Below, piece by piece: positions 41,915 through 55,700 of a stretch of DNA of 64,000 nt. A program made the translations under genes and the position numbers. A model generated the notes under the pieces. It was not told where the DNA came from. It made no database searches and saw nothing but the letters and a program-made list of their open reading frames with translations. Within the stretch, counting starts at the first letter, position 1; the number at the start of each line of letters is the position of its first letter. The stretch is from Bimastos eiseni (taxonomy: Eukaryota > Annelida > Clitellata > Crassiclitellata > Lumbricidae): positions 40,798,676-40,862,675 of the forward strand of contig OY365811.1 in assembly GCA_959347315.1 (NCBI GenBank), written 5' to 3'.

Positions 41915-43715
41915 TGCAGACAGGCAGGCAGGCAGGCAGACAGCGATTGCGAATTCTAGTCGTTGAAGTAACGAGATGGTTTGGTGTAGAGAAAGAGAGA
42001 ATTACTGAATCCATGAGGTATATCAATCATTATTTTCTTTATTCATTTACGGTATTTGCTAAAGAAACCGACTCAGTGGGACTTCAGAGCAGGTTTTCGC
42101 ACCTGAGTGCTTACGTATCAAAATGTTTGCGTATCAAAATGTCTGCCTACCTGAATGTCTAACTTGGAATGTCTTCCAAGTAAATAAAATCATGAACCGA
42201 AACCGACCTTTGACCTTGTGTACCTTACCTATTTATTTTGATCCATGTCAAAGCTGATACGCTGTTCTCCATGGATCCATAGCCTTTAAGGTCGAAGTTC
42301 CATTTAAATAGATAGGCTTACAGTTTATTCCAGTTTTTCTGTATGAATTCGTATTAGATAGCAAGACAGTAAATGTAAACAGTTAACGATATCAGCATAT
42401 TTAATCGTCAAAATTAGCAGCAGCTGCACATCTTTTTGGTAAAAGCAACATCTATGAAAATAATTAGATATCGTGGTTACGAATAATTAGTCTTGCCGTC
42501 CTCCGTTCGAAAAAAATAGAAAGAAAACGAATTGCAAACGTTATGCTAGAAAGAAACGAAATTCTTCAAAAACCTAAATGACGTCAGCAGCCACTGCTAC
42601 AACAAGATGTCGTTAAACATCGGAATCAGTGTAACATTAGTGACAGTTTTATGAAGATATCATAAAAAATACTTAGTGGCTGTGCTCTACGATTCGAATT
42701 TGACACCTGGCCGTACAATCCACAAGGGTCACAATGCGAGACATCATGCCACCATCTGTCACAATACGATCTCTTAAAATCCACCACACGCAACAGCACG
42801 ATTTAACTAAGGTATGGTTACCTATGAAATGACACAAGAAAAAAGCGACAAGAATTTTAGCCACAGTTAAAATGCTCTGAACGGTTTTAACGCTTTGGCA
42901 TCATAGTCCAGTGTAGCACCGTTCTATTCATAGAGTGCACACCCGTTTGTTTTAACGGTAGATGAGACACATAATGATTAAGTTAAGAGGAACCCGGTGT
43001 TTACCATAAAGGTTTCTTTTGATCCTTTTAAAGAAACTCAGTTTATTCCAGTTTTTTCAAGACTATTATACACAGGGTCTGATAACGTCAAAACCTTTTA
43101 ACATTGATCGACTTAAATTCAAGCTATTTTGGTGAACATTCGAAATATGATTTAGGATAATGGTTCAGTCTACTTGAAAGAATTGGTCGAAGTGCTTAGA
43201 AAAGACAGACAAAAAGACGAAGCTGCTTTTAAAATGCCTACTATATAATTATTGCAGAAAACGATGTCATGATTATTGTTATGAGACATATAAGATTAGA
43301 CATGACCAAGAGCTTGCATACGATTTTAACAGTTTCCATTGACATTCATCAAGTATTCGATGCAGTTGATCATAAGTTAAATACACCCCAACTATTACAT
43401 CATTATAATCTCACAGGATCAGATTAAACTGCCACATATTTAATTATATATTGAAGAATGCTAAAACCGGATAATTTTATCACATAGTTTACAGGGATAT
43501 TAAAAATCTTCTGAATTTCGCACATATACTTATAATTTTACATTTTTACGGGATATTAGACCTACTTCACTGGTAATTTTCGCTTTCCCAGAGTGGGTAT
43601 CACAAAATATTATGACACCGGTAAAACCCCGAAGAACCTGAAATGTAGCGTCACACATTCCTTGAACGCAAAACTTCACAACAGAACAGCTAAGCATAAT
43701 CATTAGTAGACACTT
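41226..43715. repeat. Segmental duplication S, copy 2 (contains block R copy 3)
   Basis: Starts TTTTTTCGCACCAACCGTAAA, includes GACA repeats at 41838-41940 and the GACCTTGTGTACC/CCTATTTATTTTGA block at about 42210. It runs into the gene B 3' flank at 43613. Colinear with 37415-40110. Confidence 0.7.
43335..43432 (+). pseudogene. Reverse transcriptase palm relic near the gene B 3' end
   Basis: Encodes SIDIHQVFDAVDHKLN and TPQLLHHYNL, matching the non-LTR RT block I-D-L-x-K-A-F-D-x-V-D-H. Short and unsupported by neighbouring RT motifs. Confidence 0.5.
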
Positions 43716-43743
43716 AGAAATGATTCGTCAACAGAGCAATTGG

Positions 43744-44087
43744 TTAGGACGAAGTTGGCCGATCGCCTCCAACACCCGAGTTCGCAATTGATTGCCCGTC
43801 ATCAAGGGCGCTCTGAGGCAGGGAATACCTCGAATTGACCGTACCGAAGCTGCTTGCCGAGGGCGTGAAGATGGATGACCGGGTAGGTCCCATGGGGTGC
43901 TTGGCCAGGGCAGCCATCTGGCTGCGGTTGCGAAAGAATCGGATTATGAGAGCGATGCCGACGACCAGTAGAGCGCCTAGAACGGCGGCCAAAGCAGCGG
44001 CCAGGCCGATGGAGAGATCCTTGTCGTCTGTAGAGCCGTCTGTCGAGGATCCGGTGGCGACTGGTTGGTCTCCAATAAGAGCTTGCG
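43744..44087 (-). CDS. Gene B terminal exon: transmembrane helix and tail
   Basis: From a TTTCTCAG acceptor to TAA at 43744-43746. Acidic/Ser-Thr stalk ([12 protein letters not shown]), hydrophobic helix ([25 protein letters not shown]), basic stop-transfer RFFRNRSQ, then a tail with [17 protein letters not shown]. Entry phase 1 and topology match gene A exon 30. The tail is somewhat longer at its C-terminus. Confidence 0.9.
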
Positions 44088-46107
44088 CTGAGAAAGAAAT
44101 TCAGCATCACCATCATCATTATCGTCAATATCATCGTCATCCACATAGTCAATATCGTCATTATTGTAATCGTCATCGTTATTATCGTCGTCTTGACTTT
44201 GTGTGTATGTGTGTGGGTTGATTGTGTCAGTGGCATCAATTCCTCTGAGTGGTGGACGCAAGCTCCCAGGTCCCAAGTGTCCGGAAATCAAGATACTCCA
44301 CGCTAAGACTAAACAAAACCTCTCCTTCCTGAATTGGAGTCTTTGCCTCCAGAAGCCCCTATCTGGACGTCCCTGGGTTGTATGTAGGTGCTTGTGCGGG
44401 GGTGTGAAAGTAGGTGTGTACGTGTGCGTGTGTCTGTAGGCGTGTGTGCGTGTTGATTGTTTGAATGGGAATACTGAAACCATTGCTTACGTATTGCGTC
44501 TCGACTGATGCATAGGTAAGTTCCCCAGGTGTTGAGACAGACCGTGTTTGAGGTACCACAAGGCTGCTGAACGCATTCGTCAATATCTAAGAAAGAAATT
44601 AAGGATTCGAATTCATTCAATTCACAACCATTTATAGCAACCACAACAACAGCACTTTATCAAGGTTAAAAGGTTAATTTGTCACTTATAAAACGTCAGT
44701 ATCCAACTTAAAGGGCATAAAACGATGATGCTACAAACATGCATCGTATTCAATTCAAACGACATTTGATAACTACTCTCTACCACCCATGCGCGCAACC
44801 CTCCTACCGAGATTGGCCATCTCTTTAAACTGGAGACTTACATATACATCTTCTAGTCTACTTATGACTCTGAATGGTTGCCAGGCTTTCACTTGCACTT
44901 TTGGCCTCCGTAAGGAGAGCGTTCTCGAATTATAGTTTTGCTGTACTGAATAGAGGCAGTCCATGTAAAAAAATGCAACATACACGAAAATAATTATATC
45001 TGGTATAGATGGAAAATGGCTGAAAGAGTTGACGTTGAAGAGGTCTCCGAAAAGGTAATTTCGGCTATGTAAAATTGGTCAAAATAGTGAGTGGGATGAT
45101 CTAATTTAGAATTGACAAGTGTGTTTGATTGGCAAGCATAATTGACTGGAAAATGGAGATATTAGAGTTGGTAAGTATAATTGATCGGAACATGTAGACT
45201 TTAGAACAGGAAAGTGTGAATGATTGTGAAGTGGAGAAGTCAAAACTGGTAAGTGTAAAACCAGTTTAATGGAGACGCTAGAATTGATTAAGTGTGATCT
45301 ATTGGACAAGAGAGAAGATTGACTGGTTGAAAATGGAGAAATTAAAACCTTAACGTGTGAGTGGTTTATAATGGAGCTGTTAGAATTGGTGTAATTGATT
45401 GCAAAATTAGGACATTAGATTAAGTGTGATTGGTTGTAAAATGGGTATTTTATAATTGACAACTGTGATTTATTGGAAACTGAAAGTAGGACGTGGATGC
45501 CTACCTTCACAGGTTCTCAGATCGTTTGACATTTGAAACCCTGTCGGACACGAACAAACGAAACTGCCCTGATTGTTGTTGCAGTTGTGAGAACACCCAC
45601 CATTGTTCGTGTCGCATTCATTTATATCTTCAAACAGATGTAGAAAACACACACATTATGTACATGAATTAAAATCGCTTTGGTTTCCCCGATGTACATG
45701 ATTATGCCAGGTGGGATTATCGGAGGAAAGGATGGGTGCCCAGAACAACGATTGCGGGTTTGAACATGCTCAGGAGACGCTGTGTAACAACTCCCAGCAA
45801 TTTAATCGCATAATCTTGTCATAGAGACAGAGGGTCAAAAATATGTAAAGAGAGGCAAGCAGACAGACAAACAGTCAATCAGAGAGAAGAAAAGTCGGAC
45901 AGAGATATGGAGAGGCAAGCAGACAGACAGACAGACAGACAGACAGACGAAGAGCGTATAGGCCTACCTTGACAGTTGGTTCCATTGACAGGTAGGATGT
46001 CACATTCGTCGATGGGACAGAAGCATTGATAGCCACCGAACTCAGTCAATCGACAGAAGAATTCTGCGGAAAGGAGAGAAACACGAGATCGTCAATATCA
46101 TACCTAG

Positions 46108-46164
<57 letters not shown>

Positions 46165-49100
46165 CAACAACATAGTGTGAACATGGTCGTTAATTCAGAG
46201 GCTAATGACCTCGAGATGTCCTTGCTTTATACACATGACGCTCTGGTTTTGCTGAGAAACAGTCTAAGTGTACTGAAGCTCTTGTACAGTCTGCGCACTG
46301 CCTTCTGCGCTGATTGCCCGGGCTTGGCTCGGTTTGATCAACTGCTGAGAGAAGTACTGTCAACCATTTTAAATGTGGACCTTGACAATGACCGCTGGCT
46401 CCAGGCTTCTTTGCCAGTGAGAGATGGTGGTCTGGGAGTTCGTTTTGCATCAACGCTGGCACTTTCTGCCTTTCTGGTTTCTGCTGCTGGTACAAGCGAA
46501 CTCCAGGCATGCATCCTACCAACAGAGTCTGCTGAGGAACCATATGAACTTGCTAGTTCAGCACTCAACGTTTGGAAGAGTTTAACAGATGCAGAACCAC
46601 CAACAGGAGCAGCGAGTCATCGCCAGAAAGAATGGGACCTCCGATTCACAGACAAGGCGTGGAAAGGTCTGCTGGAGTCCAACAACAATCCATGCGACCG
46701 TGCTCGCCTGCTGGCCTCACGAGCACCTCATTCTGGAGACTGGATGCTAGCGTCCCCTGTGACTGCCCTAGGCCTGCGCCTCTCAAACGAGGATGTACGA
46801 ATGGCAGCTGGGTTGAGGCTAGGAACGACGCTCTGCGAGCCACATTTGTGTCACCAATGTCAATAGAGCGTCGATGCAAAAGGGCGCCATGGACTAATTT
46901 GTAGAAGAGGCAGCGGAAAACATCAACGACATAGCATGTTGAACGATGTCATCTGAAGAGCTCTTGGCAGAGCGAAGATTCCAGCGCAAAAGGAACCTCT
47001 CGGCTTGGTAAGAGAAGATGGAAAGCGACCGGACGGCGTCACGCTCATTCCTTGGACACGTGGTCGATGTCTGGCATGGGATGTGACAGTGCCCGACACC
47101 TACGCCAAGTCACATCTTGTCGACACATCTATCAGAGCTGGCGAAGCAGCCGAACGCGCAGCTAAGGCGAAGAGGGCCAAGTATTCCACCATGACAAACA
47201 CCCACGACTTCGTAGCCCTCTCTTTGGAATCCGGCGGCGCTTGTAGCAGTGAAGGACTGCAGTTCATCTCAGAATTGGGTAGTCGAACGAGTGCTGCAAC
47301 CCACGATCCAATAGAGACGTCATTTCTGTTCCAACGTATCTCGGTTGTTCTTCAGCGTGGGAACGCCGCCTGCCTCTTCGGGACATTGCCACCACTCACT
47401 TAGCTCGCCCACATGGGCGATGACAGCACAATATAATAATAATAATAATAATGATAATTGTAATAATAATAATTTTCGTTTAATTGACAAGCCGCCGTAC
47501 GATTGCAATTATGGTAAGAACGAGTGATGACAAGTTATTAGAGGAGTCGACTTTAACTGTCGACAGCCACGCAAAGCGTCCATTACGTTATGCGTCTAAT
47601 GTTGCTAGCGCCGCCTCCTAGTGAAAGATGGACCAGTTAACCATACATTTCAGATGCGGATATTCTATGCACGAATATTATGTAGGTTGTATACAGGCTA
47701 TGTATTTAAATTCAATATATGCATAATCTGTATTTACTCGCATATATGAATATGATTATGGTGCGTGAAAGTTGGCAGTGTCGCTATCAGTGACAATTTC
47801 GGTTTGAGTTAGTAGGTTAACAGTAGATTAATTTTGTGAAGTCGTCTGCTAAACCCCAGCTCAGAAGAATAGTTTGATCATCCTGGTCGTAGTCGACCGG
47901 GTTTCGCTAACGTGGTAGCTGTAGTTTATTGCGAATATTTCTGGCAGGCAGAAGTTAAAATAGAGTTGACGACAAGCTTTAAAATTTGAAACTGATGATA
48001 CAAATGATGTGTGCATGTGGGTGCACTCCAAGCTATTGATAACTTTGATCGAGGTTGGCGCCCTGAGTAGATATCTTAGAGAGAAAACTCTACATCATAT
48101 CAGTAAATGTCTGAATTAATGAATGTGTGTCAAAATATTCTGCTATCAAGTTTTCCTTAGTGATTTGTGTGCGCATGTCTCTACATGCTCGTTAATTTAA
48201 TGGCTTAGTTAACTAGTTAAGATATATGTACCAAATGGCCAATGTGTATAACCTCCTGCTCTGAGTATCTAGAAAGGGTAGCGCTGCCAGCGGGACATAG
48301 GGGTCCTTTAGGGATTTTACTATACCCAGCTCATATTAATCTAGTGGTGCCAGGAATAGATATTGCGATAAATTGTTAGACTGTTTGGACCAATAAAAAC
48401 ATATGGTTATGGTTACCTAGAGTAGGAACGCACAGTTCGCCAATCACTCCATTGGCGATGTTCGATAGACTGGCTGCATAGTCGGACACGTTCCACAGCT
48501 GATGATTAACGAAGTGAGGGTGGGAAGAGATGACCTGCAGTTCGGTCTGGTTCACGCTATTCGTCACCCCAATGGCATAGACTGTTATGCCCACCCGTCG
48601 CATCAGCCTCGCCTGCTGGGCGACTAGGTCCCCATTTGTAGTCGAAGCTCCACCCGTTATGAAGATTACGACATGAGGGACATCGAGTCTGGCCCCTAAG
48701 GCGGTATTGAAGGAGTTTCGAGCCACAAGTAAGGCGTTGTAGATGTTTCTGTTGCCGCCCAAGAATGGCAGATTCAAGATGGCGTTATTGAGCTGGCCCT
48801 GGTTGTTATAAGAGTTGAAGTTAATGACGTTATTGGCTTGGTCGCTGAAGGTGACCACACCAACACGTGTTGCGGATTCTCCAATGTTCAAAGGGGTGAC
48901 TAAAAGAGTGACGAAGCTCAGGAGGGAGTTCCAATTGGACGAACCGACGTTGCTCGAACTGTCTAGCACAAAGAGGACATCCAAGACCTAAGGAAAAACA
49001 AGCCAGACAAAATAATATGCTATGTAGGAACATTACCATTGCCATTACCATTACCAATGCGACGTAGGTAATGTGAAAACAAATGCCAACGTTAAATGGC

Positions 49101-52100
49101 AATGGCAAGCAATGTAATGTAACAACAAATGCAATCTGTGCAATGCATGAATAGTGCAGGACGACAAAAGAGACAGTATGAGCATCACAACAGTATTAAA
49201 TACATCTACTTAACAATAGCAATTACAGATGTTAAAATTCACTCTACAAATAACTAGATATTATACGTACAATAATAAATACATGCACACATGCATATAT
49301 ACATACGAAGCTCAGGATGCATACATACATACACGCATAAATACATGCACACACCGACACACATGCATACATGCACATATGTGCATACACACATACATGA
49401 GCCCTCACATAATTATATACATACAAACATATGCACATGCATTAATATATACATTGCAGCATACATACGTACATAAATATAACTACACGGTGTCCAATAA
49501 GTTCGTGAACGATTTTGCTAGTTTTTTTTTTTTTAAATACACAACAAAGAGCAATAATTATTGTACCATTTAATAAGCAATAGTGTTGCCGTTGCTGGAT
49601 ATAACAGCTTTCATTCGTCTGGGCAAAGATTCGATGAGGTTGTGCAAAGTTTCAACCGATATCGAATTCCATGCTTTTCGCAAACGACGTTTTAGCTGAG
49701 CAGGAGTCATTGGTTCAGGATCTTTGTAGACACTGCTTGAGAGTATACTCCAGAGATTTCCAATCGGTGAGAGATCAGGAGAGTTGGGAGGCCAGTTATC
49801 AATGTAGTTAGGAATATTTTCGTTCAGCCATGCTCACGAAACAGCAGATGTATGTGCTCGCGCACCATCCTGCTGGAAAACGCTAACGGCGTTGTCAGTG
49901 AAGAGACGACGTTTCGCGTAAACTGGTTTTAATTCCTTCTTTAAAATGTTATTGATATAATACTCCGAGTTAATTGATGTATGCTGAGGTACAAAATGTA
50001 GTCGCGTTAATCCTGAGGCTGTCATACCTCACCACACAAGAACAGCCGGACTAAACTTGACCTGCGAGGCGACAGGAACATTTTCTTCTTGCGAACCCCA
50101 AACGGTGTCATTGCGTGAGTTTGGAACATAGAACACTTGATACGGCGATTCGTCACTAAATAGAACATTAGACCAGTCTTCGAATTTCCAATGTCTATGC
50201 TGCCCCGCGAATAACAACCGTTTTTTCCTCTGAGCGTCTGTTTGCAATGGCGCCTTTCTGCGTTTCCAACATCTCCACTTCAACTCCACTTTCATGTAAT
50301 TTCTGATTGTTTCTTTGTTGCCCTTCAGTCCACCTGTCTTGAGAGATTTTTCTATCTGTCTCAATCCAAATCCTCGTCTGTATTTCGCCTTTTTGATTAT
50401 TTTAATAACAGCCTGTGTCAAAATCTTTGGTCGACCGCATCGTGCATGATCGCCTAACTCGCCTTGCTTGCTTCTTTCAACCCATTTTGCTACCCAACCT
50501 TTCGATCGTCCAAATTTATCGCCTGTAACGGAATATGAATATCCTTCTTCAGCAAGAATAGCAGCTTTCGAGCGTAACTGAACGTCTGCTATTTTCGACA
50601 TTTCTGAGTTTGTTTACGAAAAACGATCGCGAACTGCATAAAATTCGCTAAAAATAGCCTTTCAGCATATATTGATGACGTCATTTCCTCGTTGCAAAAA
50701 AATTAGCACTTTTTACACTTTTTTGGTTTCGGGACATAAAGCTCTTTCAAATGACATAAAAATTATTAATGTTTGTTGCAAAAATTTTCTGCTTTCTGCA
50801 AGCAAAATCGTTCACGAACTTATTGGACACCCTATATTTATATATATAGGCCTATCCATTTAGTTTGTAAATATTATTTCTGTTAAAATCTTCCAAGAAC
50901 ACCCAAAACTCTGAGGTGAAGTGAAGCGTGTCTGAAGACCAACCTTTCTGGAGCAGTCGACATGAGCGGAGCTGACACAAGTCCTGGCGATCAATGCATC
51001 AGAGACGGTACTGTTGAGGCCCGGGTAGTTCGACACGGGGTAGAACGACGGCTTCATCTGTTGCGGTAGGGAAGCGATGCTCAGATACAACGGTCTATCC
51101 CCGGGGTCCGCTCCCCTTAAGATTCCAACCCCGAAAATGACGATACCCGCCGTCTTGTCGAGGGAAGCCTCGGTGATGGCATTTGCTTGGCTGTCCGCTG
51201 AGTCGAACCCGTCCGTTATGAAGATAATGATGTTCTGAGCATTTGGTCTGTCACCATTGGCCGAGATGAACTGACTCGTTCGAGCAGTTCTAAGGCCGGC
51301 CTCTAGATTTGAAGTGCCTCCCAGAAAGGTAAGGCTGGAGACGGCGTTTTTAAGCGAATTTTTGCTGAAATACATGATGTAGTTAATGTAATGTAAACAA
51401 GCACCAATAAAGCGCCCCTTCAAGATTTCTACTCAGAAGACCTTGCCTTAACGATGTTAAAAGTCAGAGTGAACATGTAAAATTACACATATTAGCAAGA
51501 GTATGCACAGTAAGGTGTTCGTTTAAGATAATTTGAAAATAAATAAGTTGAAATCAGAAAAAACAATGAGTGGAAAGAATGTTCTATGCAAGAAGAGACG
51601 TGGTTATGAAATCACCAATCTTAATTAACATCTTCCCATCTTCTCGAGATACTTCGGAAGCGTTCGAATTGAAATGTTAGACTGCTGTGAGATTATTCCA
51701 AAGGAGATGGGAAGTTTCACATCTATTGTCACTAACAATTGTCACTGTATCGTACGCAAATATAAATGTTGTAAAGCGACACTATTAGGGTGAACTGTTC
51801 AGAAATTGTTAAAGTAGACCCACTTTCTGAACGCGTTGAGGTTGAATCGACTCTCGGCGTTTGATCCGTAGACCACAACCCCGACTTGTACGTTCCCCGA
51901 ATCGACATTCCACTGATCGATCAGCATGTTGACGAACGTAAGGATGCTGTTCCAATTGGCACAACCGGAAACGGAATTGGGACAGATGGTAGTGGAACTA
52001 TCGAGCACGAAAACAATGTCACTCAGAACGTTTGAGCAGGCGGCGGAATCTAAAGATGGGAAACAGATGGTATATAAAGACAGGAAGTCCGAATCACATG

Positions 52101-52295
52101 CGTCTCTCTCCGCTAATAATTACCAACATCATAACCACCATCACATTATCATCAACCTTATTGTTATCTTCATTATCGATGTCACCAGTCTCATCATCAT
52201 CATGAGCATAGTTACAATGATGACGACCTTCGTCATCAGCACAATCATCATCTTCATTATTATTAATTCCTGAGCGACACCTAATCGCTCACGAT

Positions 52296-52339
<44 letters not shown>

Positions 52340-52512
52340 TTGAATCTCGAGGGATCATACGTACCTCGGGCCAAAAATAATAATGGTAAAAATCGTAATA
52401 GCAATAATAATAATGATAATAATAATAATAACAATAATAATAATAATAATAATAATTGCCAACACTCACTTAGCTCATCATGGGCGATAACAGCATAATG
52501 TGAAACATATAC

Positions 52513-52553
<41 letters not shown>

Positions 52554-52667
52554 TAATAATGATAACAATAATAATATTTATATTAATAATAATATTAATA
52601 ATAATAATAGTTATCATTATTATTATTGTTATTGTTACTACTACTACTACTACTCCACCTACTCCAC

Positions 52668-52735
<68 letters not shown>

Positions 52736-55700
52736 TATTATTATTATTATTATTATTGTTATTGTTATCATTATTATCGTAATTATCCTAGGAAGCTTCT
52801 TTTAGTTCTGGGGTTAGCTGTTCTCGACTTTGATATCCTGTGCAAATGTGCCTCGGAAGGCGACAGCGTTATATCGCTATGTGCAAATCGAAAGGCGCTG
52901 GTGAAGACAATCTGCTCTGTTTTTCTCTGGCCTTAAGACAATTCTGGGAGCGCTTCTGACTAGAATACCTTGAAGGAGCGCTATATACAACTTCTGTAAT
53001 ATTAATAATAAAAGGTGTCTGTTGACAGATGGCATTGCTGTTCAAAGTGTCTGGTTGTACGCACATGGACAGGCGTACGTTGATGGAGTCAGTTGATATC
53101 CTGCCATGCAGGTGCAGTAATAGCTGTCATATGTGTCGACGCAGTATTGCGAGCACAGACCGTTGTCATAGGAACACTCATTGACGCTACACGTGCCTGG
53201 AAAGTCAACGACCCATGATGAACGTTAGTAAGTAGGTGAAGAAGTGTTACGCAGAGATTCGTTCTGCGCTTAATTTGACAATAATCATCTTGCAGAAGAT
53301 GATGTCAACAATGATGACTATGATGTTGCTGCTGCTGATGATGATGATGGTGATGGTAGTGATGATGATGATGATGATGGTGGTGATAGTGATGGTGATG
53401 ATGATGCTGTTGCTGCTGCTGCTGCTGCTGATGATGACGATGAATGATGATGATGATAATGATGAGACCATAACAATAACAACGACAATGAATTATGCGA
53501 TGAAGACGACTATCTCAATGACGGCGATAGTGACAAAGTTCTATTCGCCAACGATGCCTGTTACGTGTTGTGATTTGTGAATTACTTACTTCCTGATGAC
53601 CCCTGAGGGCCAGGGGGACCTGTCGCCCCACTCACACCCTGAGGGCCAGTCAACCCTGAGGCTCCCAGCGGACCCGCAGGACCCGTATCTCCCTGCCGTC
53701 CGAACCCTAAAACATATGATAGCATAACTTACCTTATCTCACCCGTAATATCCTTTATCTTAACTTATCACGCCATCAATCATCTCGTCACGTTAAAATT
53801 NNNNNNNNNNNNNNNNNNNNNNNNNNNNNNNNNNNNNNNNNNNNNNNNNNNNNNNNNNNNNNNNNNNNNNNNNNNNNNNNNNNNNNNNNNNNNNNNNNNN
53901 NNNNNNNNNNNNNNNNNNNNNNNNNNNNNNNNNNNNNNNNNNNNNNNNNNNNNNNNNNNNNNNNNNNNNNNNNNNNNNNNNNNNNNNNNNNNNNNNNNNN
54001 CACACACAGAGGCAGATAGCCTAATCAGATAGACTCCATGATATATTTGTTCTGGCTCCCTACCCGTTGCTCCCATCTGACCAGTTGCTCCCATCTGACC
54101 GGCTGGTCCTGGACTTCCGGTTACTCCAGTTGCTCCAGTGAATCCCGTTGACCCGGTTACTCCCAGGGGACCGGTTGCTCCAGTCCACCCAGTTGATCCA
54201 GAGGCACCTGGGTGAAAGAATAACGTGCATAACATTTATAGTGTGCCTTTCCTAGAGAAACCAAAAAGTACCATGCAAATATTGCATTACAATGCGTTAC
54301 AAGTTGAAGACGGTAACTCTTAAAATACAGGTTTATACTATTAGACCAGACCGGTAGTATTAAATACATAACCACGAAATGAGATATTAAGAATACAATT
54401 TTAAAAACAAGAAACCTGGATGATCGTTAATGGAAAAAGAATAGGAAGAAATAACAAAGGAATCGATAAAACAGGATGAGGTTCGATGAGGTTAGAATAT
54501 AACAGAATAGACGAAAAAGAATAAAATAGATTAGAAAAATAGTAGAATGAAATAAAATAGGATCAGTTAGAGAAGATCATAACATAATCTCCTCTATCTG
54601 ATCCCATTCTATTTCATTCTATTATTGTCTAACCTATTATATTCTTTTTCGTCTATTCTGTTATATTCTAACCTCATAGAATAATATAATGACATATATT
54701 AGGATAAAATAGAGAAGATTATGTTACGATCTTTGTTACGATCTCTACGATGTTACGATATTTGATCCTATTCCGTTTCATTCTAACATTTTCTAATATT
54801 ATTAAAACATAACTCTGACTAAGGGACCATAGTGGAAACTGTGCCTGTCCTAAGTCCAGGCAAAGGTAGACAGTTTGGTATTGGGGTGCAGATATCGCCA
54901 CCCTAAGAAACTAGACAGACGACTGAAATCTGATACATGACCGAAACATCTGTGAACAAATTGTCAGACATGCAGCAGACACCAACGGCGGCTGAACCCA
55001 TGGAATGATGGACGGATATTGGAATAGAATAGAATTGGAATGGAATAGAATATGCAAGAATCGATAAAATTATAGTAGAATAAGATAGAAGAGATTAGAT
55101 CAGAAAAGACTTTAATAGAATAGAACTAATAAAATAGAATATATTAGAATAGAATTGAACAAGACAGAAGAGATCAGAATAAAAGAAGAATATAATAGAT
55201 AAAGTATTGATGAGATCAGACTGGAATAAGAATAGAATAGAATAGAACCAAATGCACACCTGTGTTTCCCACTCCCGTTGCCCCTGTAGACCCAGTGTAG
55301 CCTTGAGGCCCAGAGGGTCCAGTGAATCCTGTGCCTCCGGTCGGTCCCTGTCGCCCCACCGTTCCAGTAGCGCCCATTGGTCCGGAGCTTCCAGCTGGTC
55401 CGTGAATCCAGGTGGACCCGCGACTCCAGTTGATCCAGTTGCACCGGTTCCACCAGAAAACCCAGTTGCACCTGTTGGAAAAGGAGTCACAAGGAGGATA
55501 TCAATTAGCCCCACTCAAAGCAATGCACCACGACCGGGGAACAGTTCTGACCCAAATTAACTTGACCTTACCTGACCTAATTACGACATCTCGTTTGTCT
55601 GACCGTTTGCTAACTTTATCTGTGATTCCAGTGACGCGACCTTGAATTGACCTGACCTGACCTGGGTTCATATTGACCTGAGCTCGCACTGAAATGTATT

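Noticed and set aside
53707..54063. A collagen exon hidden in the N gap
   Set aside because: Exon order 117-144-212 already matches gene A 126-144-213, so no exon is missing at this position.
53780..54235. ORFs containing runs of X
   Set aside because: They span the 200-N assembly gap and have no meaning there.
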